Shown piece after piece: positions 49,901 to 62,369 of a stretch of 64,000 nucleotides of DNA. Below the pieces are notes generated by a model. That model made no database searches, was not told the origin of the DNA, and saw only the letters and a list, made by a program, of their open reading frames with translations. The translations under genes and the position numbers were made by a program. Each line of letters begins with the position of its first letter. Position 1 is the first letter of the stretch. Origin of the DNA: Homalodisca vitripennis (Eukaryota > Arthropoda > Insecta > Hemiptera > Cicadellidae); NCBI RefSeq assembly GCF_021130785.1, contig NC_060207.1, forward strand, positions 5,159,001-5,223,000, written 5' to 3'.

Positions 49901-50405
49901 TTATTTCTGTATGATTAATTGTCTCTCTGACTGCCCACAGGATATCTTGAGAATGAAATGAGTTAGACTTGAGAGTTTGCATACAATCTCAAGGTTGAGG
50001 TGTAACAACACGATAAGTGGCGTACTCCTACCTTGTTGTAATAAACATAGAGCCTGATACGATTAAAGAAACTGAGTGGTCCTACCAAACTGGATTACAA
50101 TCAATGTCATTACTTACAGTACAACAATCCAGTACCGATCATTAAAAACCCCACCTGTCCAGGCGTGATTCTAACGTAGCCACATGTTTCCTCTTCACAG
50201 CTGTCACTAAACCTTGAAGCAACAAAAAGTCCCTTTGAAGCCTCGACAGTTCCACTACTGTAAAGCTTTCTCTGACATAAAAGCTAACCAAGTGAGTAAC
50301 CACATCAAATTAACCACTTCACGACACTCAATTGACTTCAAACACAAACAAGTCACTGTTTAGTTTAATTAACTTAAGCAAACATGACACATTAAAAAAT
50401 TTCTG

Positions 50406-50415
<10 letters not shown>
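46909..50415. other. AT-rich stretch, no gene supported
   Basis: Short frames at plus 47201-47389, minus 47460-47254 and plus 49079-49270 lack motifs. A 20-bp direct duplication (GAAATAAATGAAACATTGAA) occurs at about 47881-47926. A dispersed-repeat copy with GGATATCTTGAGAATGAAAT lies at about 49921-49983. Confidence 0.4.

Positions 50416-50457
<42 letters not shown>
50416..50457. repeat. (TA)n microsatellite
   Basis: About 20 TA dinucleotides. They generate a Tyr/Ile run in a spurious 101-codon minus frame. Confidence 0.97.
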
Positions 50458-50459
<2 letters not shown>

Positions 50460-53400
50460 CAAGGCAACCAGATGAGTTGAATCTAAGGTGATTCTCTTTT
50501 CCTTCTTATAGAAATTTTTCGTTCTATGTAAACATTTCAGTATTCTGCATACAGCTGTTTTGAATCTTGGTTGTTTATGGCATTTATTTGTTAAAATTGT
50601 TATTTGGAAACACAAATAAAGGTGTTTCTGCATTATTGAAAGAATATATACGAGTATATTGTAAGATAGAAGGGGTATTATTAATCCATAGAATTGGTAA
50701 TAAATTACACTTAAATAAGCAAATAGTTATAATTATTTATGAAAAGGCAGAAATCTTTTACTGTTTCTAAGGCAATTATCATGAGTACATGATTACTAAT
50801 ATCTATATTTTACCACCTATGAGTACTGTATCAAAATGTATAACCTAATCTGATTCATAACCATAATATGTGTGCTATACAGATGTGTATTGTTACCGTG
50901 TAGATATCCATTTCATTATGGCATTGTATCGCTACTACAACACAGCGGATATTGTTAATATCATTGCATGTGTCACAGTTCTAACCTACTTCAATAAAGA
51001 AGGAATTTATTAAATTCGTCTTGTTCTATGTATCCTTTTTATGTTTATAACCAAATTTTCAGTAACAAACGGTTCTATTTTGGGAAATATTTTACTAAAC
51101 GAGATTACTGCCTCGTAGTGGTTATGGTAAAAATTTAAGAATATGGCATAAAGTTTGGAATTCGCACGTATAAAAGCTTACATACAAGAAATGAAATGTA
51201 AATTACGCACAAGATGTTTTTTCTTTACCTCATTGAGCTATCTATCTTTGGTTGAAATTTTAATTTGAATACAACTTTTAACAAATCCGTTTTGAAAATT
51301 ATTTTTATAGTTAAAATTTTGTCTGAGTTGATTTAATTTTTATTTTGAGTACGTGCAGTATTATATGTTTCAATTAAGTATTTATTAATTATTTTTAAGA
51401 TAATTACCAGAAAACTACAAGAAGTTCTGTAAATATATGTTAATATATACCACTAGTTAACTCCATTATGCAATTTAGAATGTTGCTAGGAAACTAAACA
51501 AATAATAATATAGTTAAAAAAACGAAATTTTTTACATTAAATGCTCAAAAACACTGATTTTGAAAACCAACATTAAACAAAGTTGTATGCATTCTGGAGT
51601 AGTAATCACTGCATCCCAACTTCTTCCTCAGTACCAACTTTGGTTTTTAAAAGGTACGTACGTGAAAGTAAGTCTTTGTAAAATTTTAGTAATAGGTCAT
51701 TTTTCCATCCCCGCCCAGTACTTTTTCACTCAATATTGACAGACACTTTCTACTCTAGCAAAAAAGTTATGGAAAATTTTAACATATTGAAAATCTAACA
51801 AAAAAATGAAAATAACTGGTTCATTACCGAGAAATCTGGAACGATATTGATGTTAATTAGCAAAATACATACTTACCGTACACATTTAAATATTAAATTG
51901 GGCCTTCTAGTAAGGTTGTCATCGATATCGTTTAACTGGAGGTTATAAAAAGTTAATCACAATCTCATATTTAAGGTAAGCAAATTCATTTATCACTATC
52001 TAAATATTAATTTATGTCCTCTCTTGAATAATGTGGAAGAACTGAAATAAAATATACCAGGATCTTAATAAAAAATATTTGGTAAAGAAAACCGTTTTGT
52101 ACTGCAATTATGTAACTAAGTGATTTTGTTCTTGTATATCATTAAACGAACGTTCTAATTCTATACAGTGAATCATTTGCACCAAGGCCACTCTGAGTGA
52201 GATAAATGGTGAAAGTTTTGCCAGCAACTATAAATCTCAGCATTCATTTATAATGCCTGACGTGAAAGTAACAGGTGTTCCTGCAAATGGAAATTTCCGT
52301 TTTATGAGGTAAATGTTACATTATCTTTGGTGGTCAGTCATGCTACACGGCACTACTTCCTCTCTTTCTCTCTTCGTTGTATTTGATCACTATCACAGAT
52401 TTCCATCACTATCACTACAGAATAAATCTAGGTACATATTACATAAAAGAGTTTTGCTCATACGTGATCTTTACAGATTCGTGTTCAGAATCGTATATAC
52501 TTTATGGGTTGTAAACTGCGAACGTTTAATTAAAATTGGTTCTTGTTAGTAAATATTTTGCTTCATAGGTTAAACATAACATTTAGATACAAATTATGAT
52601 TAATTGTATAAAACCTTATACAACTAAATTATTTGAAAGAGAAGATGTTATTCATAAATAATAAATGAACTTGAATGTGAATGTTGAGTTTAGCTCCAGT
52701 TCACCTTAACCTTACTGCAGCGCCTGGAATCCAACGCTGTCACACTCTTACTACTGGAATCAGGAGTCATGTTCGTCTGAAGAGATCTAAAAATATCGGT
52801 AACAAAGAAGCTCAAAATTAACTCTTTACGTAGTTTTAACCTCAGACATCTAGACTACAATACATAGTGTAATATAAGTGAAGAAGTGTTCTTATTGTCT
52901 CATCAGGTGCACAATGGGTAATTTTGCGAAATATTCCTATGACCTTTAATCACTTAACGGTTAAAGACGACTGAATAAATTTAGTAAATGTTGTATAAAT
53001 ATAGTAACTGTGTAGTGTATGTTGTATAAATATAGTAACTCATAATCTCTATTCTTAGTTAAAATTTATTTAAAACTAATTCAAGCTACTTTTGTTGAAC
53101 CTTCATAGATACCAACTTTGTAATAACGATGTTGCGCCAAAAGCTTCGTTCCTTGTCTCCTGAGTATCAAATATTTATTCCATAAACGTAAACCCCAGTT
53201 CCGATTAAAATGAAATCAATACACTAGCCTCCTCTGCGCAATGGTTCCAAAGCCGCTTTTACCCTTGGTTTGCATCATATAATATTCATCTCGTTTTTGT
53301 TAAAACCCATCCGACCATAAGGGATTTTTTTGTAGGACATGGCCCTGGTTCTGGGGCTGCGCTAAGTTTCGATTAGCCCTACAATGAACTTTATTTTATT

Positions 53401-54465
53401 TTGTACTTAAAAGTGCCAACAACCGTTAAGGTTGAGTTGGTAGTCGTGAAATGATGATAACCGATATAGATGTATTAACATAAAACACACTAACTTACAT
53501 TAGCTAGATTATAAATCTAAAATTTTTATAAATACGGGTAGTATTGTATTTCTTTAAGTCTTTACAGTTTCACACTACCATAAAACGGATCTATTAACAA
53601 AGGGAACCTTCAAAAGTTTACTATAATGACATGTTTTATCTAGCAGGTTTCCACAGTTTTGCACAAGATTTCTTCTTCAATAACAACACGTCATATGTCA
53701 TATTCTTTATAATGGTATTATACACACTCCTGAACATAATTGATTGTCTCTGGAAGATATTCAATTCTCCTTATCAATTTCAATCAATTTTTGGATTAAT
53801 AAAAATTAAAGTTTAAAGAGTAATGTCTGAGACTCTGAAATCAGAGACTCAGAAAGTAATGTCTGAAACTATCTTTAAGACTGCCAGTAAAAACTTGAAT
53901 TTCTCTGCACCATAACATTTTAATTACATAATATTTGTATGAATTGCTTCAGAAATCTCAGTAATGTTTAGTGGAAGCACATTATGAAGTAGTATGATCG
54001 CGTCCTATAATAATTTTCCGAATAAGACATATTTGTGCTAACGGAGTAACCTATTTGTGGAAGGTGCAGAGTTGCAGACTGTTAACCTTCTCTGCTTCCT
54101 AGTTTGGTCTGTACAAGAAACACAGAGCGCATGTGTTGCTTAACCTATCATTCTGATAAACTTTAGCGTATAATCAATTCTCTAAATTCTCCTTTCTATT
54201 TGGCTACCAATCCTCATTTCTTACCTTATCACGGTCAGTTAATATTAAAAAATACCGTAAGAAATTGAATCCTGAGAATGTTTTCAAGAAATGAGCATTT
54301 AGTCTTGGACTGCCTACAGAATCGAGGATTTAGCCGGCTCCAATATTTAATAAAACACTTGTAAGTAGGTAATAGTTAAGTCATACTAGCTGGTGTGAAT
54401 CTCTCACTTAGAGCAGTAACATCCAACGTCACCAACGCTTCTCTATTGACGGAAATTCCCTTTTG
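50458..54465. other. AT-rich stretch, no gene supported
   Basis: Short frames at plus 50567-50770, 52313-52549 and 53631-53816 lack recognisable domains. TGTTGTATAAATATAGTAACT is duplicated at about 52989 and 53019. An imperfect 28-bp palindrome (TCTGAGACTCTGA/TCAGAGACTCAGA) lies at about 53825-53853. Confidence 0.4.
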
Positions 54466-54534
54466 CTAAGTGGCCACGGGTCGGATAAAACCTTGTCGCG
54501 GACCAGATGCAGCCCGCGTGCCGTTGTTTGGAGA
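54466..54534 (+). mobile_element. Solo hAT-like transposon end
   Basis: The segment runs from AAGTGGCCACGGGTCGG through CGCGGACCAGATGCAGCCCG to GTTTGGAGACCCCTC. hAT elements of the Charlie/Tip100 type often end in CAGGGGTCTCCAAAC (here read in reverse complement) next to GC-rich GGCCGC/GGCCCGC sub-repeats. No matching opposite end or transposase is visible nearby, so this is a fragment. Confidence 0.5.
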
Positions 54535-55186
54535 CCCCTCTTCTATGGGTTGTAACCCCATTTCATGAATTTTTCATATTTTTGAAAACGCTTTAATTTT
54601 TCTCTTACAGTTAAGGTATTCGTTTGCCGAACCTTTACTTTATGGATATCGTGAAGTTGGATAGTTAGTGGTAAGTGAGTGAGTGGGTGCTCTACCTTGT
54701 AAAAATATAGATTAAGTTAAATATTTTTTCTCAGTTAAAAATAAAATGATCTTCGTGAAGGTATAATACGTATACCTTATGAAATCAATGTATACATTAT
54801 AGGTAACATGCTTATAAATTTGTAAATAATTAAATCATAAAGTATTTGAAAACGTATTGATAATATAAATGTATGAAAACATAATGTTACGATAGTTACT
54901 TTTAAAATTGTGGGAGGTAGTTGGCGATTCCTTTTTCAATTATATCGAAAAACAAAGAAAAGATTAAAATTAAAATTTTAAATGATGTGAAATATTCCGA
55001 TGTCTCCTAATTAGACCGTTACTTTGTTGTTTGCACCAAAGCAGTCTGTAATTTGGTAGCTGTCGTGTTGTGAGTAAGGACGCTAACTTTGTTGTTACAG
55101 TTTCATCTCTTGTAATATACTGCTGACACATTTTCTCCGCAGCACCTTTTGTCTTCAGTTACAACTTTACTCTAATCTCTGGTAAA
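54535..55186. other. AT-rich stretch, nothing recognised
   Basis: No open frame of note, RNA gene or repeat. Confidence 0.4.
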
Positions 55187-55331
55187 GTTCTATTCTTCAT
55201 TAGTAACAAGAAAACTAAACGTTTCCTACTGGTTTACCTTCCTCAAAATATACTATAAGTTCTATTCTTCATTAGTAACAAGAAAACTAAACGTTTTCCT
55301 ACTAATTTACCTTCCTCAAAATATACTATAA
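55187..55331. repeat. 72-bp tandem duplication
   Basis: GTTCTATTCTTCATTAGTAA starts at 55187 and again at 55259. The two copies differ by a T insertion and a few bases (ACTGGTTTACC versus ACTAATTTACC). Confidence 0.95.
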
Positions 55332-56940
55332 ATTCACGTAATAATAAACAAATTAACTAACAACATTTCTACTGATAACTTCTTTCCTTGCATTGCCTTA
55401 AACGCAGTAACAAAATCGCATGGTGAGGTGTTTTATGATAGTTTTAGTAAGCATCAGCAATTCTGTTCTTCGGTAGAAATTGGTGTTATAGTGTTGTGAG
55501 TTGTTTTCATTTGAGTAAATTTATTTTGTTGAAGTCTAATATAATCCTTCCTACCAAATATTCCGATTTTTTAAACCAAATATACTTATTAAAGCTGAGT
55601 CGGAAGTGATTGTTCAAACCTCCCTTACGCCTACCAAAATGACTCCCCAACCTCTCTCTTTTAATTTTGTAATAATTTCAAGACTAATTGTTTCTACTCA
55701 TAAAATAAAATGTTATATTTGTAAGTAAAAAATGTTTTAAAACCTCTGAATTATAAGTGACACTACTTTATAACTTAATTAAGTCAAATAAGGTGATGTA
55801 ACCTCTTTAGTTACATGTGAGTAATCTGATTCTGCTCAGTATTACCTACAATTTTTCAGTTCAATTGATAATATTAAGATGATATGCTTTTCAATAATCA
55901 ATAATTGATAACGAGATCGATTGATAAGTATGTTTACGAACTATTTAATAATTAGTAACTCAAAGATGAACATTAACTCACTGTACAATACTAGAATTCT
56001 CGTTTTAAATTTCCACCCCATAATTCATCAGTTGCTTGCTTCCCGTACATGGAAACTCTCTTGTTGTATATACTTCCCTAGCTGAGTTTACAAACTTACC
56101 GCCAGGTGCGCTGCCATTGTTTAAAACGCGAAATTAACGTAATATTATACTCAGATTAATGCAAAGTTAACTTCAAATGCAATGAAAAGATTTGGTTTTG
56201 AAGTAAAGGATTTGATGCCTCATAAATAGTTTGGTCTATATTGCAGAAAAACTCTTACTTATTTTATTTTAATTGCACATTATAGCATTTTCGTATTTTA
56301 ACTGCAGTAATAATTTCCGCTTGTAGAAAATGAGTTTGTGAAATTGATCAAAACAAATTAATAAACTAACCCACATATACATTTTTTAATATTCAGTAAT
56401 TTACCAACACGGGTTATAAAGTTATTTTGTGCGATTGTTTTGATAAAAATATTAAAGTTTAATAGTTCATATTAAGTTAATGCGAAAGAAAAGGAGAGCT
56501 TATCTTCATAACGAGGTAATTCCATGAATTTGGTCTTAACCCCTTAGGTTGAGAACTTTTTAGGATTGATTGAGTACATCGCGTGATTCCTTGCTTCAGG
56601 AAAGCTGTTATGTAGTAAAAAAATAAAATCATTAACTATGATGCACGCGTCATTGCTGCAAAAAAGTAATTGTTATCTTATATATTATAATATTTACAAG
56701 ATATAACGATGGCAAATATCCGAAATCCTGTTATCCCTTCCAACCTTCCAGCATCACTAACAAACTTTAAACAAAGAATTGTAATTAGTTATTATTTGTA
56801 ACCTTACCGTATTCTAATATATACACTTGGTACTTGTTTGTCTACTGCTATAATTTTAGCTTTCAATATGTTAATTTAGATCTAATGTGATCAGCTAATT
56901 TTAAATTATCGCTTTTAGTTAAGCTTGTCTAAAATACAGG
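55332..56940. other. AT-rich stretch, nothing recognised
   Basis: No supported gene or repeat on either strand. Confidence 0.4.
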
Positions 56941-57090
56941 AAAGGAATGCGAACACCACGTATTGCGTAACAAGCTTCCTTGAGGTTTTAACTCTAATGT
57001 TCATTTTATTGGTTTAAAGTGTCACATAACAATACTCAGTTTATTTACAAATTTGTTTATTGTGCGATTGTTTCGTTGCCATCAAGCTCG
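56941..57090. repeat. Dispersed relative of the 173-bp array monomer
   Basis: GCGAACACCACGTATTGCGTAACAAGCTTCCTTGAGG aligns in order with the array segment GCGCCACACCACG...GGCGTAACAGGCATTGCTGAG. It is followed by ATTTACAAATTTG-type sequence, which also has a counterpart in the array (TTTACAAATTGATTTA). It is diverged and single-copy here. Confidence 0.35.
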
Positions 57091-57759
57091 CCAGTCTTAA
57101 CAATGTTAACATTTTTGTTAACTACTTGTTGCTTATACAGATGTAGGCTATATTACTGATGTTTCGTGCATAATATCAAGGCTATTCAATCAGCGTCCTC
57201 TATATGTCGTGTGGACAGATATACAGATTAGGAAAACATACAGAAAATAAAATTTATTCAGCCTCTGGAGTTATGTTTTACCCAGCCAATAAGTATATGA
57301 ACGTGAAAGTACATTAATACAATAAATCTTTGAAAGTTTTAAAGATTGGGAGAAACGTATTGATGTAATTGTAGAAAAATATCTAAGATTTCAATTACTT
57401 TAAAGCAATCCCTGTGTTTAAAGTATCCTGATTCAGGAATGACTAAAGCATCTTCTAAGAAATAAGGCAGCATTTGACTCTCCCGCTTTGACGCGTCACT
57501 GGGTTGGCTGACTAATCTCAAAATGACCTTTGGCCTGATGTAGCGCTTTATGTGGACACAAAAGCCATTGGGATTGATTTAGCTTGACCTTAGGCCAAAC
57601 TAATCTCCTATCCTTTTATAGTCTGTCTTTTAATAGAGCTGTAATGTCTAGGTTTGTATATGCAACCTTAGGATAATAAATTATTATTGAAGAAAAATGT
57701 TAGTACTGTTATAAAGCATTACACTGTTAATATAAAATAAACAATTACATAAAGAAAAA

Positions 57760-58108
57760 ATTAATATATTTTCTTTAAAATATTAACTCAAAATTCAGTT
57801 CTTTCATAGTACATTCTTATTTCCTTATTTAATAAAATTGGAAAAATTACACTATTAATCCTAGATTAGAGTTCGCAGTGTCAATTGGTTAGGGGCTTTC
57901 CTAATGGGCCGTCACACAGTTATATATTATTAAAGAGCAAGTGTTCAGAAGACCTCAAACTCAAAATTCCTACCTTGTACCAGTATTTTTCCAAAGGTTT
58001 ATGTACCTATATATTTATTACAAATCCATATATTTTCTTTAAGATCTTAATTCCAAATTCAGTTTACTCATAGTACATTCTTATATCATATTTTAAAGTT
58101 GGATTGAG
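57760..58108. repeat. Pair of about 85-bp diverged direct repeats, 264 bp apart
   Basis: TATATTTTCTTTAAAATATT...CATAGTACATTCTTAT at about 57765-57845 and TATATTTTCTTTAAGATCTT...CATAGTACATTCTTAT at about 58029-58108 match with scattered differences. The segment between them has no coding motif. Origin unclear. Confidence 0.7.
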
Positions 58109-58131
58109 TAAAAAAAGAGCAAGGGAACACT

Positions 58132-58195
58132 GTTGTCATAGGCAACGTTAGTATAGTAACAAGCCTGATTGGTTTTCACATAGTCCCGTACGTCA
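58132..58195 (+). promoter_or_regulatory. Candidate X-box / inverted CCAAT / CRE-like cluster
   Basis: GTTGTCATAGGCAAC (58132-58146) fits the RFX X-box pattern (imperfect inverted halves GTTGYC and RGCAAC). GATTGG (58167-58172) is an inverted CCAAT box, and TACGTCA (58189-58195) is a CRE-like half site. All three lie within 65 bp, just upstream of the 43-bp satellite. Short motifs occur by chance, and no gene is seen downstream. Confidence 0.25.
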
Positions 58196-58232
58196 GAGCT
58201 TCCATTTACTTTGAGCAATGCGCTTGAAGGCG

Positions 58233-61200
58233 CCATGTATGCAACACTGAATATAGCACTATGTTAGCCCTGCTACCTGGCTACATATACTGAATATACC
58301 ACTGTGTCAGTGCTGTTACCTGGCTACATATACTGAATATACCACTGTGTCAGTCCTGCTACATGGCTACATATAATGAATATACCACTGTGTCAGTGCT
58401 GTTACCTGGCTACATATACTGAATATACCACTATGTCAGTCCTGCTACCTGGCTACATATACTGAATATACCACTGTGTCAGTCCTGCTACCCGGCTACA
58501 TATACTGAATATACCACTGTGTCAGTGCTGTTACCTGGCTACATATACTGAATATACCACTATGTCAGTCCTGCTACCTGGCTACATATACTGAATATAC
58601 CACTGTGTCAGTCCTGCTACCTGGCTACATATACTGAATATACTACTGTGTCAGTCCTGCTACATGGTGGCTACATATACTGAATATACCACTGTGTCAG
58701 TCCTGCTACCTGGCTACATATACTGAATATACCACTGTGTCAGTGCTGTTACCTGGCTACATATACTGAATATACCACTATGTCAGTCCTGCTACATGGC
58801 TACATATACTGAATATACCACTGTGTCAGTCCTGCTACCTGGCTACATATACTGAATATACCACTGTGTCAGTCCTGCTACATGGCTACATATAATGAAT
58901 ATACCACTGTGTCAGTGCTGTTACCTGGCTACATATACTGAATATACCACTATGTCAGTGCTGCTACCTGGCTACATATACTGAATATACCACTGTGTCA
59001 GTCCTGCTACCTGGCTACATATACTGAATATACCACTGTGTCAGTCCTGCTACCTGGCTACATATACTGAATATACCACTGTGTCAGTCCTGCTACCTGG
59101 CTACATATACTGAATATACCACTGTGTCAGTCCTGCTACCTGGCTACATATACTGAATATACCACTGTGTCAGTCCTGCTACCTGGCTACATATACTGAA
59201 TATACCACTGTGTCAGTCCTGCTACCTGGCTACATATACTGAATATACCACTGTGTCAGTCCTGCTACATGGCTACATATACTGAATATACCACTGTGTC
59301 AGTCCTGCTACATGGGCTACATATAATGAATATACCACTGTGTCAGTGCTGTTACCTGGCTACATATACTGAATATACCACTATGTTAGCCCTACTACCT
59401 GGCTACATATACTGAATATACCACTGTGTCAGTCCTGCTACATGGCTACATATACTGAATATACCACTGTGTCAGTGCTGTTACCTGGCTACATATACTG
59501 AATATACCACTATGTCAGTGCTGTTACCTGGCTACATATACTGAATATACCACTGTGTCAGTCCTGCTACCTGGCTACATATACTGAATATACCACTGTG
59601 TCAGTCCTGCTACCTGGCTACATATAATGAATATACCACTGTGTCAGTGCTGTTACCTGGCTACATATACTGAATATACCACTATGTCAGTGCTGTTACC
59701 TGGCTACATATACTGAATATACCACTGTGTCAGTCCTGCTACCTGGCTACATATACTGAATATACCACTGTGTCAGTCCTGCTACCTGGCTACATATACT
59801 GAATATACCACTGTGTCAGTCCTGCTACCTGGCTACATATACTGAATATACTACTGTGTCAGTCCTGCTACATGGTGGCTACATATACTGAATATACCAC
59901 TGTGTCAGTGCTGTTACCTGGCTACATATACTGAATATACCACTATGTCAGTGCTGTTACCTGGCTACATATACTGAATATACCACTGTGTCAGTCCTGC
60001 TACATGGTGGCTACATATAACTGAATATACCACTGTGTCAGTGCTGTTACCTGGCTACATATACTGAATATACCACTATGTCAGTCCTGTTACCTGGCTA
60101 CATATACTGAATATACCACTGTGTCAGTCCTGCTACCTGGCTACATATACTGAATATACCACTGTGTCAGTCCTGCTACCTGGCTACATATACTGAATAT
60201 ACCACTGTGTCAGTCCTGCTACCTGGCTACATATACTGAATATACCACTGTGTCAGTCCTGCTACCTGGCTACATATACTGAATATACCACTGTGTCAGT
60301 CCTGCTACCTGGCTACATATACTGAATATACCACTGTGTCAGTCCTGCTACATGGCTACATATACTGAATATACTACTGTGTCAGTCCTGCTACCTGGCT
60401 ACATATACTGAATATACCACTGTGTCAGTCCTGCTACATGGCTACATATAATGAATATACCACTGTGTCAGTGCTGTTACCTGGCTACATATACTGAATA
60501 TACCACTATGTCAGTGCTGTTACCTGGCTACATATACTGAATATACCACTGTGTCAGTCCTGCTACCTGGCTACATATACTGAATATACCACTGTGTCAG
60601 TCCTGCTACCTGGCTACATATACTGAATATACCACTGTGTCAGTCCTGCTACCTGGCTACATATACTGAATATACCACTGTGTCAGTCCTGCTACCTGGC
60701 TACATATACTGAATATACCACTGTGTCAGTCCTGCTACCTGGCTACATATACTGAATATACCACTGTGTCAGTCCTGCTACCTGGCTACATATAATGAAT
60801 ATACCACTGTGTCAGTGCTGTTACCTGGCTACATATACTGAATATACCACTATGTCAGTCCTGTTACCTGGCTACATATACTGAATATACCACTGTGTCA
60901 GTCCTGCTACCTGGCTACATATACTGAATATACCACTGTGTCAGTCCTGCTACCTGGCTACATATACTGAATATACCACTGTGTCAGTCCTGCTACCTGG
61001 CTACATATACTGAATATACCACTGTGTCAGCCCTGCTACCTGGCTACATATACTGAATATACCACTGTGTCAGTCCTGCTACCTGGCTACATATACTGAA
61101 TATACCACTGTGTCAGTCCTGCTACCTGGCTACATATACTGAATATACCACTATGTCAGTCCTGCTACCTGGCTACATATACTGAATATACCACTGTGTC

Positions 61201-61880
61201 AGTCCTGTTACCTGGCTACATATACTGAATATACCACTGTGTCAGTCCTGCTACCTGGCTACATATACTGAATATACCACTGTGTCAGTCCTGCTACCTG
61301 GCTACATATACTGAATATACCACTGTGTCAGTCCTGCTACCTGGCTACATATACTGAATATACCACTGTGTCAGTCCTGCTACCTGGCTACATATACTGA
61401 ATATACCACTGTGTCAGTCCTGCTACCTGGCTACATATACTGAATATACCACTGTGTCAGTCCTGCTACATGGCTACATATACTGAATATACCACTGTGT
61501 CAGTCCTGCTACATGGCTACATATACTGAATATACCTACTGTGTCAGTCCTGCTACCTGGCTACATATACTGAATATACCACTGTGTCAGTCCTTCTACA
61601 TGGCTACATATACTGAATATACCACTGTGTCAGTCCTGCTACCTGGCTACATATACTGAATATACTACTGTGTCAGTCCTTCTACCTGGCTACATATACT
61701 GAATATACTACTGTGTCAGTCCTGCTACATGGCTACATATACTGAGGATACTACTGTGTCAGCCATGCTACCTGGCTACATATACTGAATATACTACTGT
61801 GTCAGTCCTGCTACATATGGCTACATATACTGAGGATACTACTATTTCAGCCATGCTACCTGGCTACATATATTGAAGAT
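58233..61880. repeat. 43-bp satellite, about 84 copies
   Basis: The unit TGGCTACATATACTGAATAT-ACCACTGTGTCAGTCCTGCTACC recurs every 43 bp. Main variants are GTGCTGTTACC versus CCTGCTACC, TACTG versus TAATG, and ATGG or ATGGTGG before CTACAT. Variants recur in short blocks, indicating segmental amplification inside the array. Copies at the right end (after about 61660) are the most diverged (TACTACTGTG, GAGGATAC), as is the first copy at the left. Confidence 0.98.
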
Positions 61881-61955
61881 ACGAATTTGCTTTAATACTT
61901 TACCAGCGTAACCAAATGACGTTTTACTTAACAATTATTACTCTTTGATAATGAA

Positions 61956-62354
61956 ATGCCTGCAAATGTTGAAAGCCTAAATAAAAATGCATACATAATT
62001 CTCTGCAAATCCAATAATGTTTTAAACTGTAAATATAAAATGGTTATAACGAAAATAATATATTTTATCACAGGTTTTGTTGATATACGGGGGAAGAGGA
62101 GTATAATTCCAAACCGTGGTAAATATATTTATTTAAATGGGGGAAATACAAGTATGTATAAGTGGGATGATTTCTGGCTGGTTTGTTTGTGCATTTCACA
62201 TGTTACTGCTACCTTCGTCGGATATATACTGAATCGAGGGCAAAGTTCTCTTTTGAAAACGTATCAAAGTAATCTCACGAATACAATTAATTATGAAAAA
62301 ATATCTCGCTATTTAAAATTTTCTTCGCTTCACGTAATAAACATTTGTATTTAA
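61956..62354 (+). CDS. Hypothetical 132-codon ORF, unidentified
   Basis: The ATG at 61956 opens a frame (MPANVESLNKNAYIILCKSN) to a TAA at 62354. It contains KYKMVITKIIYFITGFVDI and a hydrophobic segment DFWLVCLCISHVTATFVGYI that could span a membrane. No family is recognised. It lies between the 43-bp satellite and a decayed LINE fragment, so it may be noncoding. It is the longest ATG-initiated frame in the right third outside repeats, apart from repeat by-products. Confidence 0.2.
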   Translation: MPANVESLNKNAYIILCKSNNVLNCKYKMVITKIIYFITGFVDIRGKRSIIPNRGKYIYLNGGNTSMYKWDDFWLVCLCISHVTATFVGYILNRGQSSLLKTYQSNLTNTINYEKISRYLKFSSLHVINICI

Positions 62355-62369
62355 TGAGGCATTTTCCCA

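Noticed and set aside
50328..50633. 101-codon minus frame with Tyr/Ile run
   Set aside because: It crosses a (TA)n microsatellite and shows no conserved domain.
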